Shown: in pieces, positions 16,435 through 24,715 of the stretch
Layout: the number at the start of each line of letters is the position of its first letter
Position numbering within the stretch: the first letter of the stretch is position 1
From: JBLNBU01 sp050260215
Lineage (GTDB): Bacteria > Pseudomonadota > Alphaproteobacteria > Rhodospirillales > Magnetospirillaceae
Assembly (NCBI GenBank): GCA_050260215.1
Contig: JBLNBU010000235.1
Span: forward strand, 1-30,452
Reading direction: 5' to 3'
DNA length: 30,452 nucleotides
Translations under genes and position numbers: made by a program
Notes under the pieces: model-generated
What the model was told of the DNA's origin: nothing
What the model saw: only the letters and a program-made list of their open reading frames with translations
Database searches by the model: none

Positions 16435-16467
16435 GCCGCTCCCGCGGGTCTCGCGGGGGCGGCGTTT
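16435..16467 (+). terminator. Terminator-like hairpin after tsf
   Basis: GCCGCTCCCGC (16435-16445) pairs with GCGGGGGCGGC (16453-16463) with one G-T pair and a 7-base loop, followed by GTTTCG. It lies 17 bases after the tsf stop and before the predicted pyrH promoter, so it likely separates rpsB-tsf from the downstream operon, at least in part. Confidence 0.55.
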
Positions 16468-16484
16468 CGCACTCAAACAGGGGG

Positions 16485-16512
16485 GCGACAGCCGGCGGGA
16501 ATGGTGTATCAT
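16485..16512 (+). promoter_or_regulatory. Putative promoter upstream of pyrH
   Basis: GCGACA (16485-16490) and TATCAT (16507-16512), 16 bases apart, are the most promoter-like pair in the 202-base tsf-pyrH gap. A start near 16519 would leave a leader of about 100 bases. The -35 is a poor match, so this is tentative; the gap size and the preceding hairpin support a promoter here. Confidence 0.4.
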
Positions 16513-16619
16513 CGCCACGCCCTGACCGCCGGATAGCCGAAGTCGCCAGGCCGCGGCCCCCGCGGTCCACGGGGACCGTTTCGAGCCGGTTCGGGAAGAA
16601 CTTCAAGTCCGAGGGACCC

Positions 16620-17345
16620 ATGGCCAGCGACGCCAAATACCGCCGCGTTCTCCTCAAGATTTCGGGCGAAGGGCTGATGGGGGGGCGCGAGTACGGCCTC
16701 GATCCCGCCACCGTCGACCGCATCGCCGGCGAGGTGAAGTCGGTGCACGACCTGGGCGTCGAGGTGTGCGTGGTCGTCGGCGGGGGCAACATCTTCCGCG
16801 GCGTCTCGGGCGCCGCCGGCGGCATGGAGCGCGCCGCGGCCGACAACATGGGCATGCTGGCCACCGTCATCAACGCGCTGTCCATGCAGAACGCCATGGA
16901 AAAGTGCGGCGTCGAGACCCGGGTCCAGTCGGCCATTCCCATGCCCAGCGTGTGCGAGGCGTTCATCCGCCGCCGCGCCATCCGCCACCTGGAAAAGGGG
17001 CGGGTGGTGATCTTCGCGGCCGGCACCGGCAATCCGTTCTTCACCACCGATACCGCCGCGGCGCTGCGCGCCGTCGAGATGGGCTGCGACGGGCTGCTGA
17101 AGGCGACCCAGGTCGATGGCGTCTATTCCGCCGATCCCAAGAAGGATCCGAACGCGGTGCGCTATGACCGCCTCAGCTTCCACCAGGTGCTGGCCCGCGA
17201 CTTGGCGGTGATGGACGCGTCGGCCATCTCGCTGTGCCGCGAGAACAAGGTGCCGATCCTGGTCTTCGACCTGCACAAGGACGGAGCCTTCGCCGAAGTG
17301 GTGTCGGGGCGGGGGCGTTACACCATCATCAGTGAAGGGGAATGA
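16620..17345 (+). CDS. pyrH: UMP kinase
   Basis: Uridylate kinase, 241 residues, which phosphorylates UMP to UDP with ATP in pyrimidine nucleotide synthesis; a hexameric cytosolic enzyme of the amino-acid kinase fold. Motifs are VLLKISGEGLMGG at the N-terminus, VCVVVGGGNIFRG for the phosphate-binding loop, the FFTTDTAAALRAVEMGCDGLLKAT region for nucleotide binding, and VDGVYSADPKKDP. ATG 16620 follows GAGGGACCC. An in-frame extension upstream is not protein-like. Its stop overlaps the frr start (ATGA), giving translational coupling. Length matches the family (about 240). Confidence 0.97.
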   Translation: MASDAKYRRVLLKISGEGLMGGREYGLDPATVDRIAGEVKSVHDLGVEVCVVVGGGNIFRGVSGAAGGMERAAADNMGMLATVINALSMQNAMEKCGVETRVQSAIPMPSVCEAFIRRRAIRHLEKGRVVIFAAGTGNPFFTTDTAAALRAVEMGCDGLLKATQVDGVYSADPKKDPNAVRYDRLSFHQVLARDLAVMDASAISLCRENKVPILVFDLHKDGAFAEVVSGRGRYTIISEGE

Positions 17346-17917
17346 TCGTGGCTCCGACCAATTGGAAGGATCTCAGCGCGGACCTGCACCGCCGCATGGA
17401 CAGCGCCGTCGAGGTGCTGAAGAAGGAATTCTCGGGCCTGCGCAGCGGCCGCGCCGCCGCCAGCCTGCTGGAACCCGTGGTGGTCGAGGCCTATGGCCAG
17501 GCCATGCCGATCAGCCAGTGCGGCACCATCGGCGTGCCCGAGCCGCGCATGCTGACCGTCCAGGTGTGGGACAAGGGCCTGGTCAAGGCGGTCGAGAAGT
17601 CCATCCGCGACGCCGGCCTGGGCCTTAATCCGCAGACCGACGGCCAGCTGGTCCGCGTGCCGATCCCGGCGCTCAACGAGGAGCGGCGCAAGGAGCTGCA
17701 GAAGGTCGCCGGCAAGTACTCCGAGCAGGCCCGCATCTCTGTGCGCAACGTGCGCCGCGACGGCATGGACGCCCTGAAGAAGATGGAAAAGGACGGCCAT
17801 ATCTCGGAAGACGAGATCAAGAAGCACGAGAAGGAAATCCAGTCCTTCACCGACGACACCATCAAGAAGATCGACGAGATCCTGGCCCACAAGGAAAAGG
17901 AAATCATGCAGGTCTGA
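17342..17917 (+). CDS. frr: Ribosome recycling factor
   Basis: RRF, 191 residues, which with EF-G splits post-termination ribosomes. The sequence is full length, with the helical domain I motif LKKEFSGLRSGRAAASLLEPV, domain II (VEAYGQAMPISQCGTIGVPEPR), and the return helix LNEERRKELQKVAGKYSEQARISVRNVRRD with the conserved Arg cluster. The C-terminal helix is Lys/Glu-rich (HEKEIQSFTDDTIKKIDEIL). ATG 17342 overlaps the pyrH stop by four bases and lies just after GAAGGGG. uppS begins one base after its stop. Confidence 0.97.
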   Translation: MIVAPTNWKDLSADLHRRMDSAVEVLKKEFSGLRSGRAAASLLEPVVVEAYGQAMPISQCGTIGVPEPRMLTVQVWDKGLVKAVEKSIRDAGLGLNPQTDGQLVRVPIPALNEERRKELQKVAGKYSEQARISVRNVRRDGMDALKKMEKDGHISEDEIKKHEKEIQSFTDDTIKKIDEILAHKEKEIMQV

Positions 17918-17918
17918 G

Positions 17919-18647
17919 ATGGAAGCAGCGCCCTCCCACGCCAACCCGCCGCCGCCGCCGGTGCACGTCGCCATCATCATGGATGGCAACGGCCGTTGGG
18001 CGAAGTCGCGCGGACTGCCCCGGACCGCCGGCCACAAGCGCGGCGCCGAGGCGGTTCGCCGCACGGTCGAGGCGGCGCGGGAGATGGGCATTTCCTATCT
18101 TACCCTGTACGGCTTCTCGTCCGAGAACTGGAAGCGCCCCGCCGGTGAGGTTGCCGACCTGATGGGGCTGTTGCGCCTGTACCTGCGCAACGAGGTCAAC
18201 GCGCTGCACAAGAACGGCATCCGCCTCAAGGTGATTGGTGACCGCGCCCGCCTGGGCCCGGAAACCGTCGCCCTGATCGACGAGGCCGAGGCCAAGACCG
18301 CCGCCAACACCGCGTTGACCCTGGTGCTGGCCCTGTCCTACGGCGGACGCCAGGAACTGGTCGAGGCGACCCGCCGCATTGCCGCCGAGGCCGCCGCCGG
18401 CCGGCTGGCGCCTGCCGCCATCGACGAGGACGTCATCAACCGCAGCCTGTTCACCGCCGGCATGCCCGATCCCGACCTGTTGATCCGCACCAGCGGCGAG
18501 AAGCGCATCAGCAATTTCCTGCTGTGGCAGTGCGCCTATGCCGAACTGGTGTTCATCGACACCCTGTGGCCGGAGTTCGGCCGTGCCGAACTGGAGGCCG
18601 CCATCCGCGATTTCCACGGCCGCGAACGGCGTTTCGGCTCGTGCTGA
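17919..18647 (+). CDS. uppS: Undecaprenyl (polyprenyl) diphosphate synthase
   Basis: A 242-residue cis-prenyltransferase that extends farnesyl-PP with isopentenyl-PP to make the C55 carrier lipid for peptidoglycan and O-antigen. The catalytic Asp22 lies in AIIMDGNGRWAK, followed by GHKRGAEAVRR, TLYGFSSENWKRP, and the C-terminal DLLIRTSGEKRISNFLLWQ and AELVFIDTLWPEF motifs, which are all diagnostic. ATG 17919 follows the frr stop by a single base. The 3' end overlaps the GTG start of cdsA by seven bases. The Pro-rich N-terminal extension (PPPPP) is a small oddity. Confidence 0.97.
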   Translation: MEAAPSHANPPPPPVHVAIIMDGNGRWAKSRGLPRTAGHKRGAEAVRRTVEAAREMGISYLTLYGFSSENWKRPAGEVADLMGLLRLYLRNEVNALHKNGIRLKVIGDRARLGPETVALIDEAEAKTAANTALTLVLALSYGGRQELVEATRRIAAEAAAGRLAPAAIDEDVINRSLFTAGMPDPDLLIRTSGEKRISNFLLWQCAYAELVFIDTLWPEFGRAELEAAIRDFHGRERRFGSC

Positions 18648-19426
18648 AGACCCGGGCCCTGTCCGCGCTGGCGATGGCGCCGCCCGCCCTGGCCGCCGCC
18701 TGGTACGGCGGCTGGTGGTTCGCCCTGATGATCGCCCTTGGTGCCGCCCTGGTCTGCTGGGAGTGGGAGACCATGGTCGCCGGCCGCTTCACCCTGTCGG
18801 GCAAGGTCGCCGCGGCGGGGGTGGCGGTGGCGTCGGTCCTGGCGGTGGCGCTGCCCGCCTGGGCGGTGGTGCTGATCCCGGTGCTGGTGCTGACCGCGTT
18901 CGCCCTGGCCTCGGGCGGTGTGTCGGCGCGCGCCTGGGCGGCGTTCGGGCCGCTCTACGGCGGCCTGCCGGCGGTGGCGCTGGTGTGGCTGCGCGACGAC
19001 CCGGCGGACGGCCGCGCCATCATTTTCTGGCTGCTGCTGCTGGTGTGGGCCACCGACATCGGCGCCTATGCCTTCGGCCGCCTGATCGGCGGCCCGCTGC
19101 TGCTGCCGGCGGTCAGCCCCAAGAAGACCTGGGCCGGCCTGATCGGCGGCGCCCTGTGCGCCGGCCTGTCGGGGCTGGGGGTTGGCCTGGCCCTGGGGCA
19201 GCACGCGGTGGTGATGACCCTGGCCAGCGCCGGCATGGCGGTGGTCTCGCAGGCCGGCGACCTGGCCGAGTCTTGGGTCAAGCGCCGCTGCGGGGTCAAG
19301 GACTCCAGCAACATCATTCCCGGGCACGGTGGGGTGCTCGACCGGGTCGACGGCCTGCTGGTCGTCGCCGCGGCGGTGGCGGCGGTGCTGCTCACCGGCA
19401 ACGAGGCCGCCCTCGGGTGGCGATAA
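18641..19426 (+). CDS. cdsA: Phosphatidate cytidylyltransferase (CDP-diglyceride synthase)
   Basis: A 261-residue integral membrane enzyme that makes CDP-diacylglycerol from phosphatidic acid and CTP, the branch point of phospholipid synthesis. About seven hydrophobic segments are seen. The motifs WATDIGAYAFGRLIGG, SPKKTWAGLIGG and the family signature SQAGDLAESWVKRR, followed by KDSSNIIPGHGGVLDRVDGL, are intact; the last contains the catalytic acidic residues. The start is taken as GTG 18641, which overlaps the uppS stop by seven bases; no ATG exists before the first membrane helix, and no strong ribosome-binding site is visible, so re-initiation is likely. Slightly shorter than E. coli CdsA (285). 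Confidence 0.93.
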   Translation: MLKTRALSALAMAPPALAAAWYGGWWFALMIALGAALVCWEWETMVAGRFTLSGKVAAAGVAVASVLAVALPAWAVVLIPVLVLTAFALASGGVSARAWAAFGPLYGGLPAVALVWLRDDPADGRAIIFWLLLLVWATDIGAYAFGRLIGGPLLLPAVSPKKTWAGLIGGALCAGLSGLGVGLALGQHAVVMTLASAGMAVVSQAGDLAESWVKRRCGVKDSSNIIPGHGGVLDRVDGLLVVAAAVAAVLLTGNEAALGWR

Positions 19427-19436
19427 GGGGGAGAGC

Positions 19437-20609
19437 ATGAGCGACGGCAGGCGCGGGGTTACCATCCTGGGATCGACCGGTTCGATCGGCAAGAACACGG
19501 TCGAGCTGGTCGAGGCCCGTCCCGACCTGTACCGGGTCGAGGCGCTGGTGGCCAATTCCCAGGCCGACCTGCTGGCCGACCAGGCCCGCCGGCTGAAGGC
19601 GAAGATGGCGGTGGTCGCCGATCCCGCCGCCTACGGTGCCCTGAAGCAGGCGCTGTCGGGCAGCGGCATCGAAGCCGCCGCCGGCGCGGATGCCGTGGTC
19701 GCCGCCGCCGAGCGGCCGGCCGACTGGGTAATGGCCGCCATCGTCGGCGCCGCCGGCCTGGCGCCGACCTTGGCTGCGGTGCGCCGCGGCTGCGTCGTCG
19801 GCCTGGCCAACAAGGAGACCCTGGTCTGCGCCGGCGACCTGGTGATGGCCGAGGTGGCCAAGCACAAGGCGACTATGCTGCCGGTCGATTCCGAGCATTC
19901 GGCCATCTTCCAGGTGTTCGACTTCGACCAGCACGACAAGGTCGAGAAGATCATCCTGACCGCCTCGGGCGGGCCGTTCCGCACGCGCACCCGCGAATCC
20001 ATGGCCGACGTCACCCCCGAGCAGGCGGTGGCCCATCCCAACTGGTCCATGGGCGCCAAGATCTCGGTGGATTCGGCGTCCATGTTCAACAAGGGCCTGG
20101 AACTGATCGAGGCGCACCACCTGTTCGCCATGCCCGAGGACAAGATCGACATCGTCGTCCACCCGCAGTCGGTCATCCACAGCCTGGTGGCCTATGTGGA
20201 CGGCTCGGTGCTGGCGCAGCTGGGCTCGCCCGACATGCGCACGCCCATCGCCTATGCCCTGGGCTGGCCCGAGCGCATCTATGCCCCGGCGCCGCGCCTG
20301 GACTTGGCCGCCTGGCAGCAGCTGACCTTCGAGGCGCCCGACACCGAGCGCTTCCCCTCGCTGCGCCTGGCGCGGCTGGCGCTCAAGACCGGCGGCTCGG
20401 CGCCGACGGTGATGAACGCCGCCAACGAGATCGCCGTCGAATCCTTCCTGGGGCGCGCCATCGGCTTCCTGGACATCGCCCGCCTGGTCGAGCGCACCAT
20501 GGAAACCCTGCCGTCGGTGCCGCTGGGCTCGATCGACGACGTGCTGGCCATCGATGCCAGGGCGCGCGAAGTGGCGCGCGAACTGGTCAAGGGCAAGCGT
20601 CCCCTCTAG
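19437..20609 (+). CDS. dxr: 1-deoxy-D-xylulose-5-phosphate reductoisomerase
   Basis: A 390-residue NADPH-dependent enzyme of the MEP isoprenoid pathway that converts DXP to MEP, feeding precursors to UppS and quinones. The NADPH-binding TILGSTGSIGKNT motif is at the N-terminus; GLANKETLVCAG, LPVDSEHSAIFQ (metal-binding Asp and Glu), TASGGPFR and VDSASMFNKGLELIEAHHLF are all present, as is MNAANEIAVESFL near the end. ATG 19437 has GGGGGAGAG directly upstream; the gene starts 10 bases after cdsA and ends 9 bases before rseP. Length is typical (about 390-400). Confidence 0.97.
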   Translation: MSDGRRGVTILGSTGSIGKNTVELVEARPDLYRVEALVANSQADLLADQARRLKAKMAVVADPAAYGALKQALSGSGIEAAAGADAVVAAAERPADWVMAAIVGAAGLAPTLAAVRRGCVVGLANKETLVCAGDLVMAEVAKHKATMLPVDSEHSAIFQVFDFDQHDKVEKIILTASGGPFRTRTRESMADVTPEQAVAHPNWSMGAKISVDSASMFNKGLELIEAHHLFAMPEDKIDIVVHPQSVIHSLVAYVDGSVLAQLGSPDMRTPIAYALGWPERIYAPAPRLDLAAWQQLTFEAPDTERFPSLRLARLALKTGGSAPTVMNAANEIAVESFLGRAIGFLDIARLVERTMETLPSVPLGSIDDVLAIDARAREVARELVKGKRPL

Positions 20610-20618
20610 ACACTTCGG

Positions 20619-21770
20619 ATGGACATGGAACACCTGCTTTCGGGCCTCTGGAACTACGGCGTCGTCTTCCTCGCCATCCTGACCGTGGTGGTGTTCGTCC
20701 ACGAACTGGGCCACTTCATGGTCGCCCGGCTCAACGGCGTGCGCGTCGACGTATTTTCGGTCGGCTTCGGCCCGGAACTGTGGGGCTGGACCGCCAAGAC
20801 CGGCACGCGCTGGCGCATCAGCTGGCTGCCGTTGGGCGGCTACGTCAAGATGTTCGGCGATGCCGACGCCGCCTCGGCCACCGTCGACGACACGCCGATG
20901 ACCGACGAGGAAAAGGCCGTCTGCTTCCATCACAAGCGCCTGGGCCAGCGCGCCGCCATCATCTTCGCCGGCCCGGCCGCCAACTTCCTGTTCGCCATCG
21001 TCGGCCTGTCGCTGATGTTCATGGTGCTGGGCCAGCCGGTGACCGAGCCGGTGGTCGGCCAGGTTCACTCCGGCACCGCCGCCGAGGAAGCCGGGCTGAA
21101 GCCCCACGACCGCATCGTCGCCATCAACAACACCAAGGTCGAGCGCTTCCAGGACATCCAGCGCATCGTCCGCCTGGAAATCGAGCATCCGCTGGTGCTG
21201 ACCGTCGAGCGCGGCCAGGACACGCTGTCCATCAGCGCCAAGCCCCGCGTGATCCAGCGCAAGGGCGTGTTCGGGGACATGGAGAAGGTGCCGGTGCTGG
21301 GCATCTCAGCCGACCCGGCCAGCACCCGCATCCTGCGCCACGGCCCCGTCTCGGCGCTGCTGGAATCCCTGCGCGAGACCGAGAGCATGGTCACCTCGAC
21401 CTTCGTCGGCATCGGCCAGATGATCAACGGCACCCGCGACAGCGACGAGCTGGGCGGACCCATCCGCATCGCCCGCGGGGCAGGGGAGGCAGCGCAACTC
21501 GGCTTCGCCAGCGTAGTCTTCTATACCATACTTCTGTCCCTCAACCTCGGTTTGATCAATCTCTTCCCCATTCCCGTCCTCGACGGAGGCCACCTTCTTT
21601 TCTACGGTTTCGAAGCGATCCTTGGCCGTCCGTTGGGGGAGAAGGCCCAAGAATATGGTTTCCGAGTCGGGCTATTTCTGGTATTGGCCTTGATGGTCTT
21701 CGCGACAAGGAACGACATCGTTTCCTTGCCGGTGTGGGACGTGGTCAAGCGGTTCTTCTCTCCCACCTAG
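20619..21770 (+). CDS. rseP: RIP metalloprotease RseP (site-2 protease)
   Basis: A 383-residue intramembrane zinc protease that cleaves anti-sigma factors and remnant signal peptides. The first membrane helix carries VFVHELGH (His28, Glu29, His32), and the third zinc ligand Asp322 lies in FPIPVLDGGHLLFYG. One PDZ domain (about residues 130-215, including GTAAEEAGLKPHDRIVAINN) is seen, where E. coli RseP has two, which explains the shorter length. Four membrane helices are expected. ATG 20619 is used; ATG 20625 is an alternative. The last ~97 codons (from about 21477) show sharply different codon choice: 2 of 17 Leu codons are CTG, against 21 of 26 before that point, although the protein stays conserved and in frame. 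See findings. Confidence 0.95.
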   Translation: MDMEHLLSGLWNYGVVFLAILTVVVFVHELGHFMVARLNGVRVDVFSVGFGPELWGWTAKTGTRWRISWLPLGGYVKMFGDADAASATVDDTPMTDEEKAVCFHHKRLGQRAAIIFAGPAANFLFAIVGLSLMFMVLGQPVTEPVVGQVHSGTAAEEAGLKPHDRIVAINNTKVERFQDIQRIVRLEIEHPLVLTVERGQDTLSISAKPRVIQRKGVFGDMEKVPVLGISADPASTRILRHGPVSALLESLRETESMVTSTFVGIGQMINGTRDSDELGGPIRIARGAGEAAQLGFASVVFYTILLSLNLGLINLFPIPVLDGGHLLFYGFEAILGRPLGEKAQEYGFRVGLFLVLALMVFATRNDIVSLPVWDVVKRFFSPT

Positions 21771-21817
21771 AGACGAGCCGCGGCCCAGGGTTGCGGCACG
21801 CTCGAGGGGGGCTTTTG

Positions 21818-24088
21818 ATGAGTTTCGTTCTGAGGACCGTGCTGCTCGTCGGCCTTCTGGTCGCGGCACTGCCGGCCCTTGCCCAGGATGCCGGGCGCGT
21901 GCGCCAGATCGTGGTCCAGGGGACCCAGCGCATCGAGGTCGAAACCGTCAAGTCCTACATGGCCATCGCCGAGGGCGATGCCTACGATCCCGACCGGGTC
22001 GACAAGTCGCTGAAGACCCTGTTCAACACCGGCCTGTTCGCCGACGTCTCGATCCGCCGCGAGGGTGACAACCTGGTGGTGCGCGTGGTCGAGAACCCGA
22101 TCATCAATCGCCTGGCCTTCGAGGGCAACAAGCGCATCAAGGACGAGGACCTGCAGGCCGAGGTCCAGCTGCGCCCGCGCACCGTCTACACCCGGACCAA
22201 GGTGCAGAACGACGTCAAGCGCATCCTCGACATCTACCGCCGCTCCGGTCGCTTCGCCGCCACCGTCGAGCCCAAGATCATCCAGCTCGAGCAGAACCGC
22301 GTCGACCTGGTGTTCGAGATCGACGAGGGCCCCGGCACCTACGTCAAGCGCATCAACTTCATCGGCAACCACCGCTATTCGGAATCGAAGCTGCGCGAAG
22401 TGCTGCAGACCAAGGAAGAGCGCTGGTACCGGTTCCTGTCGTCCGACGACACCTATGATCCCGACCGCGTCACCTATGACCGCGAACTGCTGCGCCGCTA
22501 CTACCTGAAGCACGGCTTCGCCGACTTCCGCGTGGTCTCGGCCGTGGCCGAGCTGACCCCCGACCGCGAAGGCTTCTTCATCACCTTCACCATCGAGGAA
22601 GGCGACCGCTACAAGTTCGGCACGTCGACCATCAACGCCCACCTCAAGGACCTGAAGGGCGAGGAGCTGAACCCCTTCCTGATCTCGGAGCCCGGCGAGT
22701 GGTACAACGCCGACGAGGTCGAGGACATCGTCCAGAAGCTGACCGATGCCGTGGGCTCGAAGGGCTACGCCTTCGTCGACATCCGGCCGCAGGTCAACCG
22801 CAACCGCGACACCAAGATCATCGACGTCGTCTACGACATCCAGGAAGGCCCGCGCGTCTATGTCGACCGCATCGACATCGGCGGCAACGTGCGCACCCTG
22901 GACAAGGTCATCCGCCGCGAGTTCAAGCTGGTCGAGGGCGACGCCTTCAACACCGCCAAGCTGCGCCGCACCCGCCAGCGCCTGCGCGATCTGAACTTCT
23001 TCGAGAAGGTGGACATCAACAACGTCCCCTCCGAGACCGCGCCCGACCGCACCGTCATCAAGGTCGACGTCCAGGAGAAGTCCACCGGCGAACTGTCGTT
23101 CGGCGTCGGCTGGTCGTCGTCGGCCGGTCCGCTGGCCGAGGTGTCCTTGCGTGAGCGCAACCTGCTCGGCCGCGGCCAGGACATGATGGCGCGCACTTCG
23201 GTCGGCACCAAGCGCAACCAGATCGACTTCGCCTTCACCGAGCCGTACTTCCTCGACCGCAATCTGTCGGCCGGCGCCGACGCCTTTGCGATCACCCGCA
23301 AGCTCCAGAAGGAAAGCTCGTACGACTCGAGCACCATGGGCGGCGCCCTGCGCACCGGCTATGCCATCAGCGAGACGCTGAGCCAGAGCTGGCGCTACCT
23401 GCTCAAGCAGGACAAGGTGGAGAACGTGTCCTCGGGCGCCTCGCGCTACATCCTCGAGCAGGAGGGCGTGACGGTGACGTCGTCGGTCGCCCAGACCCTG
23501 CTCTATGACCGCCGCGACTCGCGCATCGATCCGACCGAGGGTTACTACCTGCGCATGAACAACGAGTTCGCCGGCCTGGGCGGCGACCAGCGCTACATCC
23601 GCAACAACTTCGGCGCCGGCCAGTACTGGACGCTTGCCGAGCGGACCGTGCTGGGCGTGACGGGCAATGTCGGCATCATCTCCGGCATCGGCGAGCGGGT
23701 GCGCATCACCGAGCGCTACTTCGTCGGCGGCGACAGCCTGCGCGGCTTCGCCAACGCCGGCGTCAGCCCGCGTGACGCCAACACCGGCGACGCCCTGGGC
23801 GGCCTGTGGCAGGCGGTCGGTTCGGCCCAGGTCCGCTTCCCGCTGGGCCTGCCCGAGGAATTCGGCTTGGCCGGCGAGGTGTTCTCCGACTTCGGTACCG
23901 TCGGCCCGACCGACAGTTCCAGCACCACCGACGTCAACCAGTCCAATGCCATCCGCATGTCGATCGGTGCCGGTGTCACCTGGAAGTCGCCCATGGGCCC
24001 GGTGGCCCTGGACCTGGGCTTCCCGGTGATGAAGGAGAGCTTCGACAAGAAGGAGCTCTTCCGCTTCAACTTCGGTACGAGGTTCTGA
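21818..24088 (+). CDS. bamA: Outer membrane protein assembly factor BamA
   Basis: A 756-residue Omp85 protein, the core of the BAM complex that inserts beta-barrel proteins into the outer membrane. A signal peptide ends near residue 22 (LPALAQ). Five POTRA domains span about residues 25-345, the first starting RQIVVQGTQRIEVETV and the later ones IGNHRYSESKLREVL and IGGNVRTLDKVIRREF. The C-terminal barrel contains the VRGF-type lid-loop motif as SLRGFANAG and ends in FRFNFGTRF with the terminal aromatic expected of outer-membrane barrels. ATG 21818 has GAGGGGGG about 8 bases upstream. It lies 47 bases after rseP and its stop shares a base with the skp start. Confidence 0.97.
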   Translation: MSFVLRTVLLVGLLVAALPALAQDAGRVRQIVVQGTQRIEVETVKSYMAIAEGDAYDPDRVDKSLKTLFNTGLFADVSIRREGDNLVVRVVENPIINRLAFEGNKRIKDEDLQAEVQLRPRTVYTRTKVQNDVKRILDIYRRSGRFAATVEPKIIQLEQNRVDLVFEIDEGPGTYVKRINFIGNHRYSESKLREVLQTKEERWYRFLSSDDTYDPDRVTYDRELLRRYYLKHGFADFRVVSAVAELTPDREGFFITFTIEEGDRYKFGTSTINAHLKDLKGEELNPFLISEPGEWYNADEVEDIVQKLTDAVGSKGYAFVDIRPQVNRNRDTKIIDVVYDIQEGPRVYVDRIDIGGNVRTLDKVIRREFKLVEGDAFNTAKLRRTRQRLRDLNFFEKVDINNVPSETAPDRTVIKVDVQEKSTGELSFGVGWSSSAGPLAEVSLRERNLLGRGQDMMARTSVGTKRNQIDFAFTEPYFLDRNLSAGADAFAITRKLQKESSYDSSTMGGALRTGYAISETLSQSWRYLLKQDKVENVSSGASRYILEQEGVTVTSSVAQTLLYDRRDSRIDPTEGYYLRMNNEFAGLGGDQRYIRNNFGAGQYWTLAERTVLGVTGNVGIISGIGERVRITERYFVGGDSLRGFANAGVSPRDANTGDALGGLWQAVGSAQVRFPLGLPEEFGLAGEVFSDFGTVGPTDSSSTTDVNQSNAIRMSIGAGVTWKSPMGPVALDLGFPVMKESFDKKELFRFNFGTRF

Positions 24089-24708
24089 TGTCCCTCCAGC
24101 TGGGCGCCCGCCATTGGCGGGCCGTCCTCGCCGTCGTCGTGACGCTGTTGGGCGCGGGGGCCGCTGCGGCGGCGGATGGCGGCGCCAAGCTGCCGGTGCC
24201 CGTGGTCATCGTCGTCGACATGCAGGCGGCACAGCGTGATTCGGTCGCGGCGCAAAGCCTGCGTACCCAGCGCGAACAGGTGATGCAGAAGTACCAGACC
24301 GAGTTCGAGGCCACCCGCAAGGCGCTCAAGGAGACCGAGAACGCCCTGGTCACCGAGAAGTCGACCATGACGCCGGAGGCCTGGCAGGCCAAGGCGCGCA
24401 GCTTCGAACAGCAGGTGGCCGAGTTCAATCGCCGTTACCAGACGGTGCTGCAGGCGGTGGAGAAGTCCTACACCAACGCCATGGGCCAGGTGATGCAGGC
24501 CTTCATCCGCGTCACCGAGGAAGTCGCCAACGAATACGGCGCCAACCTGGTGCTGCAGAAGCAGCAGGTGTTCCTCCACGACCCGCGCATGGACGTGACC
24601 GCCACCGTGGTCGAGCGCCTGAATAAGTCCTTGCCGTCGGTGGCCATGCAGTCGCCCGCCGTCGAAGGCGAGGCGGCCGCCGCACCCAAGAAGCCCGCAA
24701 GGAAGTAG
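24088..24708 (+). CDS. skp: OmpH/Skp-family periplasmic chaperone
   Basis: A 206-residue periplasmic chaperone that holds unfolded outer-membrane proteins on their way to BamA. A signal peptide (residues 1-29, AVVVTLLGAGAAAAA-DGG) precedes a short beta strand (VVIVVDMQAAQRDS) and a long charged coiled coil (about residues 50-150, rich in Glu, Gln, Lys and Arg), then a strand with NLVLQKQQVFL and the DVTATVVERLNKSLP C-terminus typical of OmpH. A basic Ala/Pro/Lys tail follows. The start ATG 24088 overlaps the bamA stop (TGATG). Position between bamA and lpxD is the conserved one in proteobacteria. Confidence 0.93.
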   Translation: MSLQLGARHWRAVLAVVVTLLGAGAAAAADGGAKLPVPVVIVVDMQAAQRDSVAAQSLRTQREQVMQKYQTEFEATRKALKETENALVTEKSTMTPEAWQAKARSFEQQVAEFNRRYQTVLQAVEKSYTNAMGQVMQAFIRVTEEVANEYGANLVLQKQQVFLHDPRMDVTATVVERLNKSLPSVAMQSPAVEGEAAAAPKKPARK

Positions 24709-24715
24709 CGCCACC

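Noticed and set aside
16425..16619. Longer PyrH with 65 extra N-terminal residues
   Set aside because: That stretch holds the tsf terminator-like hairpin and promoter-like sequence, and known UMP kinases begin near ATG 16620.
20780..21817. BamA with a 346-residue N-terminal extension
   Set aside because: The extension is rseP read in another frame; a normal signal peptide begins at ATG 21818 after a good ribosome-binding site.
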